In this document: piece by piece, positions 1-9,500 of the stretch
Layout of the letters: every line of letters starts with the position of its first letter
How positions within the stretch are numbered: the first letter of the stretch is position 1
NCBI RefSeq assembly: GCF_030264295.1
Contig: NZ_CP127173.1
Coordinates: 8,315,501-8,379,500, forward strand
Source: Amycolatopsis nalaikhensis
GTDB taxonomy: Bacteria > Actinomycetota > Actinomycetes > Mycobacteriales > Pseudonocardiaceae
Length of the DNA: 64,000 bases
Direction: 5' to 3'
The notes under the pieces: generated by a model
The model's input: the letters and a program-made list of their open reading frames with translations, nothing else
The model's database searches: none
What the model was told of the DNA's origin: nothing
Made by a program: the position numbers and the translations under genes

Positions 1-1
1 G

Positions 2-799
2 GTCGGGTTCGACGACGACCTGGCCGGCGAAGCCACCCGGATCAGCAACCGGATCCGTGGGCTGCTCACCGGCATCCACCCCGCTCTCGAACACGCCATC
101 GGCCCGCGGATCAGCCACCCAGCGGTGCTGGAGATCCTCTCCCGCTGCGGCGGCCCGGCCGGCATCGCCAAGGCCGGCCGCCGCAAACTCACCGCCATCG
201 CCAAAGTCCACGCGCCCCGCCTCGGCGGCAAGCTGGTCGAGGCGATCATGACCGCGCTGGGCGAGCAGACCGTCACCGTCCCGGGCACCGCCGCCGCGGA
301 CACGGTCCTGCCGCGGCTGTCCGACAGCCTCAAAACGGTTCTCCTGCAACGGAAACAGGTCGCTGAGCAGGTTGAGGGGATACTTGATGCGCACCCTCTT
401 GCCGGGGTCCTGACTTCGATGCCCGGCGTCGGGGTCAGGACCGCAGCCCGCATCCTGCTCGAGGTCGGCGACGCCTCGAACTTTGCCAGCTCGGGGCATC
501 TGGCGGCCTACGCGGGCATCGCCCCGGTCACCCGCAGCTCCGGCACCAGCATCAAGGGCGAACATCCCGCTCGGACGGGCAACCGCCAGCTCAAACGCGC
601 GTTCTTCCTCGCCGCCTTCGCCGCGTTGTCTGACCCGACCAGCAGGGCCTACTACGACCGGAAGCGGGCCGAGGGCAAGAAACACAACGCTGCGCTGATC
701 TGCCTGGCCCGCCGCCGCTGCGACGTCCTCTACGCCATGCTGCGCAACGGCACCCACTACCGACACCCCGAACCCGCTCCGGCCCCCGCCGCGGCTTGA
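2..799 (+). CDS. IS110-family transposase, 3' part
   Basis: The open frame runs in from the window edge, so only the last 265 residues are seen; IS110 transposases are usually about 400. The visible part is the C-terminal Transposase_20 (IS116/IS110/IS902) domain. It contains a helix-hairpin-helix-like SMPGVGVRTAARIL stretch and the typical AYAGIAPVTRSSG and GNRQLKRAFFLAAFAAL blocks. The N-terminal DEDD/RuvC-like catalytic domain must lie to the left. IS110 elements lack terminal inverted repeats and, in characterised members, use a bridge RNA from the non-coding end of the element; for most members that end is upstream of the gene and so not visible here. The bases just after the stop (about 795-830, ttgacaaccacatagggac) look like an IS110-type right end. 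It marks a mobile boundary next to the PKS cluster. Confidence 0.9.
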   Translation, partial: VGFDDDLAGEATRISNRIRGLLTGIHPALEHAIGPRISHPAVLEILSRCGGPAGIAKAGRRKLTAIAKVHAPRLGGKLVEAIMTALGEQTVTVPGTAAADTVLPRLSDSLKTVLLQRKQVAEQVEGILDAHPLAGVLTSMPGVGVRTAARILLEVGDASNFASSGHLAAYAGIAPVTRSSGTSIKGEHPARTGNRQLKRAFFLAAFAALSDPTSRAYYDRKRAEGKKHNAALICLARRRCDVLYAMLRNGTHYRHPEPAPAPAAA

Positions 800-846
800 C
801 AACCACATAGGGACACCCCCCACGACTTCTGGCGCCGCTGAACCCC

Positions 847-866
847 GAGCTTTCACGTGAAAGCTC
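847..866. repeat. 20-bp perfect palindrome between convergent genes
   Basis: GAGCTTTCACGTGAAAGCTC is a perfect palindrome. It lies between the stop of the transposase (+) and the stop of the MFS exporter (-), where it could act as a bidirectional terminator hairpin, although no T tract follows. The same core with matching flanking bases occurs again inside PKS-B at 8108-8129, so it is better seen as a dispersed palindromic repeat. Confidence 0.75.
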
Positions 867-872
867 CGGTCC

Positions 873-2900
873 TCAGGCCAGCGCGTGCCGCCCGTAGGCC
901 CGGGACTCCGCGCTCTGGTCGAGCAGCCGGGCCGCGACCCGGCCGATCGCCGCGTCCAGTTCCGCTCGGCTTCCCGTTCCCCAGTCACCCAAGCGCTCCG
1001 CCAGCCAGTCGTGCCAGGCTCGCACCACCTTGGCGAACTCCTCGTGCCCCGATGGCGTCAGCTCCCACCGCCCGCCCGTGTACCGCAGGTACCCCGTCAG
1101 CTCCAGCCGGTTGAACGCCGGTTCCAGCACCGGTGCGGGCACGCCGAAGTGCGCGCCGATCGCCTTGAGCGTCGCCGGTTCGCCGCGGCGCTCACGCAGG
1201 TGGACCTGCAGCAGGCACCAGATCCCGCCCTCGTCGAGGTCGGATCCGGCGCGCGCGACGATCGCCGGGGCCACCTTGCGGCGCTCGCGGAAGAACAGCG
1301 TCGCCACCGCGCGCTCCAGCTCGCGGTCGTCCGTGCGGGCCTCCGGCATCGCGAACCCGTCGCCGAGGTCCGGGGCCGCCGCGCGGGCCGTGTCGCGCAG
1401 CGGGACCTCCTTCAAGAAGAACGCCAGCGCGAACGCCAGCAGCCCGACCGGTGCCGCCGCGAGGAACACCACGTGCAGCGAGTCGCTGTACACCTTGATC
1501 ACCGGCGCCGATACCGACTCCGGCAGCGCGTGCAACGCCGTCGGCACCTGCAGTGCACGCGGGTCGACGCCCGGCGGCACCGGCAGCGCCGCCAGCTTCG
1601 GCGTCAGCTGGTTCGCGTACACCGTCCCGAAGATCGCCGCGCCGAACGAACTGCCGATCGACCTCAGGAACGTCACACCCGACGTCGCGACGCCCAGGTC
1701 GGCGTAGTCGACCGTGTTCTGCACGGCGATGGTCAGCACCTGCATGCCGAGCCCGATGCCGAGGCCGAGCACCGCCATGTACGCCGACGCCTCCCAGAAC
1801 CCCGTGTCGGTGTCCAGCCGCGACAGCAGGTACAGCCCGATCGTCATGCCCGCCGCCCCGACCAGCGGGAAGATCTTGTACCGCCCGGTGCGGCTCACCG
1901 CGTTGCCCGCGGCGATCGACGCGACGAGCAGCGCCAGCACCATCGGCAGCAGCCGCACCCCGGACGTCGTCGCCGACGTGCCCTGCACGTACTGCATGTA
2001 CGTCGGCAGGTACGACAGCGCCCCGAGCATCGCGAAGCCGACGACGAAGCTCATGATCCCGCCGACGGTGAACACCGGGTTCCGGAACAGCCGCATCGGC
2101 AGCATCGGTTCCTTCGCTCGCGACTCCACGAGCACGAACGCCGCCAGCAGCACCACCGAGCCGATCGCCATCCCGATGATCACCGGTGATCCCCACGCGT
2201 ACTGCGTGCCGCCCCAGCTCGTGACCAGCGTCAGCCCCGTCGCGGCGAGGCCGATGAGCAGGATGCCGAGGTAGTCGATGACCGGCTTGACGACCGCGCG
2301 CGCGTTCGGCATCGCCGACGACGCCACCACCAGCACCACGACGACCAGCGGGATGTTGACGTAGAACGCCCACCGCCACGACAGGTGGTCGACGAAGAAC
2401 CCGCCCAGCATCGGGCCCGCCACGGTCACGACGCCGAACACCGAGCCGAGCACGCCCTGGTACTTGCCGCGTTCGCGCAGCGGGACGACGTCGGCGATCA
2501 ACGCGGTCGAGGTCACCATCAGCCCGCCGCCGCCGAGGCCCTGCACCGCGCGCCAGACGATCAGCCACACCATGCTGTCGGCGAACCCGGCGCAGAACGA
2601 GCCGACGCCGAACACGATCACCGACAGCTGGAACATCAGCTTGCGGCCGAAGAGGTCACCGAGCTTGCCGACGACGACCGTCATGATCGTCTCGGCCAGC
2701 AGATAGGACGTGACGACCCAGGAGAGGTGGCCGGCACCGCCGAGGTCGCCGACGATGGTGGGCAGCGCGGTGCCGACGATGGTCTGGTCCAGCGCGGCGA
2801 GCAGCATCCCGAGCAGCACGGCACCGAACACCGCGTTGACCCGGCCGCGGCTCAGCGCCGCGGGTGCCGGCTCCTGGGCGACCTCCGCGGTGGCCGTCAT
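873..2900 (-). CDS. DHA2-family MFS drug/product exporter with C-terminal winged-helix-like tail
   Basis: A 675-residue 14-TMS EmrB/QacA-type proton antiporter in the plasma membrane. TM1 carries the DHA2 signature LDQTIVGTALP. The loop after TM2 has GKLGDLFGRK (motif A), and TM5 has the antiporter motif C region AGPMLGGFFVDHLSWRWAFYVN. After the last TM, at about residue 510, a soluble tail of about 165 residues follows; its GVPAPVLEPAFNRLELTGYL part and downstream strand turn look like a winged helix. I chose ATG 2900 over GTG 2906 because GGAGG sits 6 bases before it. The gene lies 81 bases after the SDR on the same strand and is probably the cluster's self-resistance or product exporter. 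The substrate is not predictable. Confidence 0.88.
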   Translation of the reverse strand: MTATAEVAQEPAPAALSRGRVNAVFGAVLLGMLLAALDQTIVGTALPTIVGDLGGAGHLSWVVTSYLLAETIMTVVVGKLGDLFGRKLMFQLSVIVFGVGSFCAGFADSMVWLIVWRAVQGLGGGGLMVTSTALIADVVPLRERGKYQGVLGSVFGVVTVAGPMLGGFFVDHLSWRWAFYVNIPLVVVVLVVASSAMPNARAVVKPVIDYLGILLIGLAATGLTLVTSWGGTQYAWGSPVIIGMAIGSVVLLAAFVLVESRAKEPMLPMRLFRNPVFTVGGIMSFVVGFAMLGALSYLPTYMQYVQGTSATTSGVRLLPMVLALLVASIAAGNAVSRTGRYKIFPLVGAAGMTIGLYLLSRLDTDTGFWEASAYMAVLGLGIGLGMQVLTIAVQNTVDYADLGVATSGVTFLRSIGSSFGAAIFGTVYANQLTPKLAALPVPPGVDPRALQVPTALHALPESVSAPVIKVYSDSLHVVFLAAAPVGLLAFALAFFLKEVPLRDTARAAAPDLGDGFAMPEARTDDRELERAVATLFFRERRKVAPAIVARAGSDLDEGGIWCLLQVHLRERRGEPATLKAIGAHFGVPAPVLEPAFNRLELTGYLRYTGGRWELTPSGHEEFAKVVRAWHDWLAERLGDWGTGSRAELDAAIGRVAARLLDQSAESRAYGRHALA

Positions 2901-2981
2901 CCGCACCCTCCTCGCTCGGCCTCCGAGGCTAGTGCGCGCCGTCCACTGTGGATAGCCACCCGTTCCGGTGGTCCGGGCCGG

Positions 2982-3818
2982 TCAGAGCGTCCAGCGGTCG
3001 TGCGGCGGGGACTCGAGGACCAGGTCGCCGTCGACGGCCGCGGCGATCTCCTCGGGCGTCCAGACCTCCTGGTGCAGCACCGGGCGGATGATCGCGGGCT
3101 GGCGGATCGCGTGCAGGTGCCCGTCGGCGAGCCGCAGTACCTGCCCGGTGACGTGCGCGGAAAGGTCGCTGAGGAGGTAGGTCACCAGCGGCGCGACCCG
3201 CTCGGGCGGGTCCGCGTCGGGGTTCCCCTTGGGGTCGGCGGCCATCAGCCGGGTCCACGCGATCGGGCTGACCGCGTTGACGCGCACGCCGAACCGGGCC
3301 AGGTCGGCCGCCCACGAGTACGTCATCGAGGCCACCGCGCCCTTCGACGCCGAATACGCGGCCGCCCCGCGCTGGCCGATCATCGACCCCGACGTCACGT
3401 TGACGATGACGCCGCTCCCCTGGCCGCACATCACCTTCGCGGCGGCCGTGCCGCAGAAGTGCGGGCCGAGCACGTTGGTCTCGACGAGTGCCCGCGTGCG
3501 CTCGGCGTCGTCGTCCTCCCACGGCGGCGCGTGGTAGCCGATCGCCGCGTTGTTCACGAGGCCGTCCAGCTTCCCGAACCGCTTGCCGCACAGGGTGATC
3601 AGGCTCCGCGCGTAACCGGCGTCGGCGACCGAGCCGACGCTCACGACCGCCGTGCCGCCGTCCCCTTCGATCGCGGCGACGGTTTCCTCGGCCGGTTCGG
3701 CGTCGACGTCGTTGACGACGACCGCCGCGCCCGCCCCGGCCGCGTGCTGCGCGAAGGCCCGTCCCAGGCCCCGCCCGGCTCCGGTGATGACGACGGCCCG
3801 GCCGTCCAGGAGGCTCAC
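2982..3818 (-). CDS. Short-chain dehydrogenase/reductase (SDR)
   Basis: A 278-residue classical SDR. It has the TGAGRGLG dinucleotide-binding loop near the N-terminus, NNAAIG, and the catalytic Ser region followed by YSASK (Tyr and Lys of the triad). The aspartate in VVVNDVDAEP after beta-2 suggests NAD(H) rather than NADP(H). About 35 extra residues at the C-terminus (WTPEEIAAAVDGDLV) resemble SDRs of the hydroxysteroid/3-oxoacyl reductase type. The GTG start at 3818 overlaps the TGA of the GNAT gene (GTGA), pointing to translational coupling. It probably reduces or oxidises a keto/hydroxy group of the PKS product; that is inference from position. Confidence 0.85.
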   Translation of the reverse strand: MSLLDGRAVVITGAGRGLGRAFAQHAAGAGAAVVVNDVDAEPAEETVAAIEGDGGTAVVSVGSVADAGYARSLITLCGKRFGKLDGLVNNAAIGYHAPPWEDDDAERTRALVETNVLGPHFCGTAAAKVMCGQGSGVIVNVTSGSMIGQRGAAAYSASKGAVASMTYSWAADLARFGVRVNAVSPIAWTRLMAADPKGNPDADPPERVAPLVTYLLSDLSAHVTGQVLRLADGHLHAIRQPAIIRPVLHQEVWTPEEIAAAVDGDLVLESPPHDRWTL

Positions 3819-4267
3819 GCGCGCGTCAAGGTGACGAGGAACGGCCGGAAGCCGTGGGAGTCGTAGAACGCGAGCGCCGGTTCGTTGCCCGCGAAGGCCG
3901 TCACGCTCACCTCGTTCGCCCCGCGTTCCCGCGCCCAGGCCAGGAAGGCGTCGACCAGCGCACCACCCACGCCCTCGCGACGGCGTTCCGGCGCGACGCG
4001 GATGCTCTCGAGCACCGCGCGCACGACGCCGGGCCGCAGCGGGTCGGGCCGGCTCAACTTGCCGACCAGGTGTCCCCCGCCGTCGCGGGCGAGCAGGCAC
4101 AGGCAGTCCGGGTCCGCGATGAGACCCGCGTAGTAGCCCGGGCCTTCGCGGTCGGGCCAGCTGGTGTCCATGAAGGGGTCGTGCCGTCCGCCGTCCTCGG
4201 CGAACAGGGCGGCCGCGGAGGCCACCAAGGCGGGCAGGTCTTCGGCCGAGCACACCGAAACAGTCAT
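3815..4267 (-). CDS. GNAT-family N-acetyltransferase
   Basis: A small GNAT protein of 150 residues from ATG 4267; a GTG nine bases earlier is possible. The acetyl-CoA-binding core is visible as IRVAPERRREGVGGALVDAFL (Q/RxxGxG/A type), followed by EVSVTAFAGNEPALAFYDSHGFRP, the usual beta-4/beta-5 end of the fold. The acceptor could be an amine or an amino sugar of the polyketide glycoside, or the protein could be unrelated housekeeping. It is separated from the glycosyltransferase by a short, unusually AT-rich 45-base gap (4268-4312) that could hold its own promoter, and it is coupled to the SDR by a GTGA overlap. Confidence 0.85.
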   Translation of the reverse strand: MTVSVCSAEDLPALVASAAALFAEDGGRHDPFMDTSWPDREGPGYYAGLIADPDCLCLLARDGGGHLVGKLSRPDPLRPGVVRAVLESIRVAPERRREGVGGALVDAFLAWARERGANEVSVTAFAGNEPALAFYDSHGFRPFLVTLTRA

Positions 4268-4312
4268 GCCCAGCACGGTATCGGGCTCATTTTTCGGTGT
4301 AAATTTCGACTT

Positions 4313-5479
4313 TCACGGCCCCAGGTGCGCCAGGCTCTCCAGCGCGAGCTGCTCCAGGTGCCCGGCGGCCGCCGCGCCGCCGCCCGCCGCGTGGAACGAC
4401 GCCGCCACGGTCTCGGCGGCCCGCCGGTACGACGGCTCGGTCAGCACCTCCTCGACCGTCGCCGCGATCCGGTCGGCGTCCGCCCGGCCGAACCGCAGCC
4501 GGACGCCCGCCCCCGCCGCGACGACCTGCGCGGCGACGATCGGCTGGTCGTCGCGGATCGGCGCGACCACCAGCGGCAGCCCGTGCCACAGCGCCTCGCA
4601 GACGGTGTTGTGGCCCGCGTGGCACAGCACCGCGTCCACTCGGGACAGCAGCGGCAGCTGCGGAACGCGCGGGCACACCAGGACGTTCGGCGGGACCGCG
4701 TCGAGCACGCCGCCCGGATCCACGACGACCGCTCGCGTGCTCGTCCCGGCGAACGCCGCCGCCGCGGCCGTCAGGAATCCCGCGCCCGCTTCGGTGTTCG
4801 CCGTGCCGAGCGACACGAGCACGGTCGGCCGGAGCGGGTCGAGCCACTCCCACGGGAAGTCCGTTGTGGACGGACGCGACCCCAGCGCCGGTCCGATGAG
4901 CCGGACGCGCGGGGGCAGCGTGACCGCGCCGAGCAGCTCGCGCGTCGTGAACGCCAGGACGCCGTGCGGGGAGAACCGCGGGTCGGCGCTTCCGCGGCCA
5001 CCGGCGATCCGGCCGCGCAGGTCGGCGAGCAGCCCGGTGACCCAGTCGGCGACCTTCGGCATCCCGGCGAGGGGGTCGGCCAGCTCGGCCGACGTCGTCG
5101 CCGACGTCACCCACGGCAGCCCGCGGGCTTCGGCGAGCAGCCCACCGGCGAGTGCCTGCTGGTCCGCGACGACGACGTGCGGCTCGAACGCGTCGAGGGC
5201 CGCGCCCACGCCCGGCGCCATCGCGTCGGCGAGCGGGACGAGGAAGTCCTGCCAGAGGAACCGCAGCGCGGCGGGTCCCTTGAGCCCGGCCGGCCGCTCG
5301 GGCGCCGGGGGCACGGCGCAGGCGAACACGAGCGCGTCCGGGCCGACCAGGTGCCACAGCAGCTCGTCGTGGCCGGCCCAGGCCACCTCGTGCCCGCGCG
5401 CGGTGAGCTCGGCCGCCACCCCGGCCGCCGGGTTGACGTGCCCGACCAGCGGCGGGACGACGAACAGGAACCGGGCCAC
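4313..5479 (-). CDS. MGT/UGT-like glycosyltransferase (GT1, GT-B fold)
   Basis: 388 residues with the two-domain GT-B layout. The N-terminus reads FLFVVPPLVGHVNPAAGVAAEL, the acceptor-domain start typical of macrolide glycosyltransferases. The C-terminal donor domain has VSLGTANTE and the nucleotide-sugar signature CHAGHNTVCEALWHGLPLV followed by DDQ. It transfers a sugar from an NDP-sugar to a small lipophilic acceptor. No sugar-nucleotide biosynthesis genes lie nearby, so a common cellular NDP-sugar is likely. The GTG start at 5479 abuts and overlaps by one base the TAG of the hydrolase gene; longer in-frame extensions upstream have no family support. Together with the ACP and PKS genes it suggests a glycosylated polyketide or glycolipid product. 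Confidence 0.88.
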   Translation of the reverse strand: MARFLFVVPPLVGHVNPAAGVAAELTARGHEVAWAGHDELLWHLVGPDALVFACAVPPAPERPAGLKGPAALRFLWQDFLVPLADAMAPGVGAALDAFEPHVVVADQQALAGGLLAEARGLPWVTSATTSAELADPLAGMPKVADWVTGLLADLRGRIAGGRGSADPRFSPHGVLAFTTRELLGAVTLPPRVRLIGPALGSRPSTTDFPWEWLDPLRPTVLVSLGTANTEAGAGFLTAAAAAFAGTSTRAVVVDPGGVLDAVPPNVLVCPRVPQLPLLSRVDAVLCHAGHNTVCEALWHGLPLVVAPIRDDQPIVAAQVVAAGAGVRLRFGRADADRIAATVEEVLTEPSYRRAAETVAASFHAAGGGAAAAGHLEQLALESLAHLGP

Positions 5480-6285
5480 TAGCGGGCCCGCGCCGGGGGG
5501 CGCGAGGTGTCGCGGACCCACCCGAAGACCAGCTCGATCACCTCGGCGGTCCGCTCGACGAGCACCGAATGCCCCTGGCCGGGCAGCACGACGCAGCGGC
5601 AGCGCGCCAAGTGCGTCTCGAAGTGCGGCACCTGCGCGGCCAGGCCCGAGTCGCCGCCGAAGACCGCGAACACCGGGCAGCGGACGGCCGAGAGGTCCGG
5701 CGCGATCGTCGCGCTGCGCGGGATGTCCTCGGCGATCGTGGTGGTCTGGAGGATCTTGTTCGCCGCCTTCGAGAGCCGCGCGGTGTGCGCGCCGTGGTTC
5801 GCCTCGATCCACTCGATGACCTCGTCGACGGCCAGCCGGTTCTTCGCGTCGGCGAGGCCGTCGGCCATGTGCCGCGTCCACTCCGGCGTCGGCGGCTCGC
5901 CTTCGATGACGACGACGCTCGCCACTCGGTCGGGCCGGGCCGCGGCGAGGCCGAACGCGACCGACGCGCCGAACGAGTTGCCGACGACGTGCACCGGCCG
6001 CGTGACCCCGCAGGCGTCGAGGACGGCGACGAGGTCGTCGACGAACCGCTCCAGCTGGTACCCGGACTCGGGCCGGGTCGTGCGGCCGTGCCCGCGCAGG
6101 TCGTACATCAGCACGTCGAGCCCGCGCTCGGCGAAGGCGGGACCGAGGGTGAAGTAGTAGCTGGCCAGGCTGTCGGTGAGCAGGCCGTGGACGCACACGA
6201 CGACCGGCGCGTCGCCGTCCAGCGGCACGTCCGGGGCGAGCCGCTGGACGTGCACGTCCAGCTCCCCCGCCCGGATCCGGCTCAC
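5479..6285 (-). CDS. Alpha/beta-hydrolase
   Basis: 268 residues with a typical alpha/beta-hydrolase fold: an HG oxyanion region (CVHGLLTD), the nucleophile elbow GNSFGAS (catalytic Ser), an Asp in the FGGDSGL loop and the C-terminal His in GQGHSVLVE. Such enzymes in lipid or polyketide clusters act as editing or product-releasing thioesterases, or as esterases. Neither PKS here has a thioesterase domain, so a role in releasing the chain from an ACP is the natural guess. The GTG start overlaps the ACP stop as GTGA. Confidence 0.87.
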   Translation of the reverse strand: MSRIRAGELDVHVQRLAPDVPLDGDAPVVVCVHGLLTDSLASYYFTLGPAFAERGLDVLMYDLRGHGRTTRPESGYQLERFVDDLVAVLDACGVTRPVHVVGNSFGASVAFGLAAARPDRVASVVVIEGEPPTPEWTRHMADGLADAKNRLAVDEVIEWIEANHGAHTARLSKAANKILQTTTIAEDIPRSATIAPDLSAVRCPVFAVFGGDSGLAAQVPHFETHLARCRCVVLPGQGHSVLVERTAEVIELVFGWVRDTSRPPARAR

Positions 6286-6587
6286 GCGCTCGCCCGCAGC
6301 GACGCGACGACGTACCGGACGAGCTCGCCGACGGTCAGCGCGATGATCTCGTCCAGGTCGCGCTCGGCGATGAAGGTGGCGAAGTTGACGCGGTCGCCGT
6401 AGTGCTCGCGCAGCTGGCCGGACAGCGCCACCAGGTCGACACTCTCCAGCTCGAGATCGTCGTGGAAGGTGGTGTCCATGGTGATCTCGACGTCGTCGAG
6501 GCCGTACTCCGCGAGCAGCTCGCGCAGCATCCCGCCCAGCTGGGCGAGGACGGCCGCCTCGCCGGTGGCGGTGGTTTCGATGCTCAT
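6282..6587 (-). CDS. Discrete acyl carrier protein
   Basis: 101 residues with the 4'-phosphopantetheine attachment motif DDLELESVDLVAL; the Ser in LESVD is the arm site. Helix 3/4 (NFATFIAERDLDEIIALTVGELVRYV) matches acyl carrier proteins of lipid-type pathways. It is flanked by PKS-B, which carries its own PPTase domain, and by the hydrolase, and overlaps both (ATGA with PKS-B, GTGA with the hydrolase). It may load a starter or hand the finished chain to the hydrolase or glycosyltransferase. It is more acidic than, and clearly different from, the twin ACP domains of PKS-A. Confidence 0.9.
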   Translation of the reverse strand: MSIETTATGEAAVLAQLGGMLRELLAEYGLDDVEITMDTTFHDDLELESVDLVALSGQLREHYGDRVNFATFIAERDLDEIIALTVGELVRYVVASLRASA

Positions 6588-9500
6588 TCGGCGGTCTCCT
6601 TCGTCTCTTCGGTCCAGGCGACGACGTAGCGGGCGACGTCGGCGCAGCGGACGAGGTGGTCGCGCCCGGCGGCCCGCACCGTCAGCTCGTCCGGCGCGGC
6701 CGCGACGACCTCGAAGTCACGGGGCTCGCCGCGAAGGCCGGTGCCGAGCAGCTTCGCGACGGCTTCCTTCGCGGTCCAGAAGCGGGCGAACCAGCGTTCC
6801 GGATCCCCGGGCAGGCTCGCGAACAGGGCTTGCTCCCCCGCGCCGAGCGCGGCATCCACAGTGGACTCCGTGCGGGCGGCGACCTCTTCGACGTCGATGC
6901 CGCACGGGCCGTGGCGGGCGATGGCGACGCCGACTTCCCCGCGGTGGGCCACGGAAATCGTCAGTGGCGGCAGCTCCCGGCCGTAACCCCCGGTCACGTG
7001 GGGGCGACCGGCGTCGTCGTTGCCGATGCGGAAGCTGGCCGGGAACATCTCGGGTTCGCCGCGGGCCCAGAGGAACTGGCGGACGGCGTCCTTCGCCGCG
7101 ATCCGGCCGAGCAGCCACTGGCGGCGCCCGCGCGGCGGACGGCGTTCGTACGCTTCCCGCTCAGCCCCGGCGAGGTAGTTGCGCATGATCAGCTCACGGG
7201 TGGCCAGGTCCGGCCACTCCTCGCGCACGAGCGCCCAGCCGCCTGCCTGTTCGAGGGACAACGTCGAGCGCTCGGGCGTCCGGTCGGCCTGCCGGATGTG
7301 CGGGGTGCTGTCGAAGCGGCGGTCGCGCCAGCCGGTGAACTCGGCCCAGACCTGTCCGTTGTGGACGAGCTGCATGTCCGCCTCGAGGAACTCTTCGGTC
7401 AGTGACGTGATCTTCACCAGGCACTCCAGGCGTTCGCCCGGCGCCGGGTGCGGGCCGTGGAACCGGATTTCGCGCATCGCGACCGGGAAGACGGTGGTGC
7501 GTTCCGGCAGCCGGGACATGATCCAGTACCCGAGCACCTGGCCGACGTTGTCGAGCAGCGCGCCGGGCGCGGCGGGCGTCGTCAGCAGGGCCCGCACATG
7601 GCGTTCGCCGACCGCGGTCAGCTCGGTGACGCCTTGGAAACGCGGGCCGTGGAACATCCAGCGCTCGGCGTAGAGCTGGGCCGCGGTGGTTTCTGGGACG
7701 CGTTCCTCCGACGCCGGGAAGCGCCAGGGTGCGGGCGCGTCGGCAGGATAAGCGGGAGCCAGTTCGACGACGGCCTGGGAGTAGCCCACCAGGGCCGCGA
7801 GCACCCGGTCGGCGCCCTGGGGCCGCACCCGCACGGGCACGGTGACCGGCGGGACCGCGGTGATCCACTGCGTCAGCCGGACGTCGTGCACGGCGACCGC
7901 GCGGCGGCCGGGCGCGGCCTGCTCGGCGAAGCCCATCAGGTGGTCGATGACCGTGGTGGCGGGGACGACCGGCCACCGATCGCCCGGGTCGGCCTGCGGC
8001 GGCTGCTTGAAGAAGCAGTGGTCCAGCAGGTACGGCATTGTCTCGACCGACACGGTCAGGCTCGTGTCCAGCTCCCGCGGCGGCCGAGCTTTCACGCGTC
8101 CCAGGACGGAGCTTTCACGTGAAAGCTCCGCGTCGGGGCGGGCGGCGAGCACCGTGGACGCCAGGTCGGCCGTGTCGGCCAGGAGGGCGGCGAGCTCCGC
8201 GGCGAGCGGCCCCTTCCCGGCCAGGTCGTCCACTGTGGACCGGCGGGTGGCCGGGAGCGCGAGGTGCGCGCGGACTCCGTCGTCCAGGGAGATCAGGCGG
8301 CCGCCGAGGTCGAGTTTGACGGCCCTGGGCGCGGCCGGACGTTCGCCCGGGAGGCGGGCGACGTCGAGCCCGTCGACCCACAACGCGGTCGTGACCCGGC
8401 GCAGCTGCGCGAGGCCGGGCCGGTGAGCCGAGTGCGCCGCCACGACGAGGTGTTCCTCGCCGTGCAGGGTGTCCCCGACCAGCGAGCCGAGCTGGCCCGC
8501 GCCGAGCTGGACGAACGCCCGGAACCCGGCGTCGTGCATCGCTCGCACGAGCGGCCGGAACCGGACCGGTTCCAGCAGGTGCCGCACGAACAGCTCGCGG
8601 ACCTCGGCTTCGGCCGCCGGGTATTCCGCCACGGTGGTGGCCGACCAGATCGGTGTTTTCGGCGGGTGCAGGGTGAAGCGGGCGGCCGCGTCGCGGATCG
8701 GGCCGAGGTACGGCCGCAGCATCGGGGTGTGGAAACCGGACCGGAACGGCAGCACCTGCGCGACGACTCCGGCGTCCCGGAACTTCGTCACGAGTTGCTC
8801 GACCGCCGCCGCCGGGCCGCAGACCATGGCCTGGTTCGGGGAGTTGTCGTGGGACAGCACGACGTCCGCACGCGCGGCCAGCTCGTCGAGCACGCGGTTC
8901 GCGGGCGCGCCGACCGCGGCGAAGGCGAGGCCGGGGACGACGAGCGCGTCCGGGTCGAACCCGGCGAGGAACGCGTCGACCTCGGCTTCCGCGTGCATCC
9001 CGGCGACGGCCATCGCCGTCCATTCGCCGAGGCTGTGCCCGGCGACGGCGTCCGGCGTGACGCCGATCCGCCCGAGCGCCGCGTGCAGGAGCCTGCCCAG
9101 CTCGAACACCGCCGCGCCCTGCCGTCCGACGTCGCCGACCTCGACTTCCGCGTGCCGCCAGGGCAGCCCGAAGTGGCGGGCGACGTCCCCGCAGTTCAGG
9201 GTCAGGTCCGACTCCAGGCCGGGGAAGACGAACGCCACCTTCCCTCCACCCGGCCCGAGCAGCGGGCGGTCGGTGAACCAGACGTCGTTGCGCCCCCGCC
9301 ACGGCCGTCCGCGGCCGACCGCCTTCCGAGCCAGGGCCAGCCGTTTCTCGGTCGGGTCGACGATCCCGAGCCGGACCGGGCCGTCGCTGGTCACGGGCGT
9401 GCCGGGCCGGTCGAGCAGGGCGCGCAGCTCGTCGACGCTCCTGGCCGCGAGCCGCAGCACGCGCTCGGGTTCGTGGACCACGACCGGCGTCACGCGGTGC

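Noticed and set aside
5480..6196. Upstream extension of the glycosyltransferase frame through the hydrolase gene
   Set aside because: The GT-B fold begins at FLFVVPPLVGHVNP just after GTG 5479, and the hydrolase with GNSFGAS occupies the other frame.
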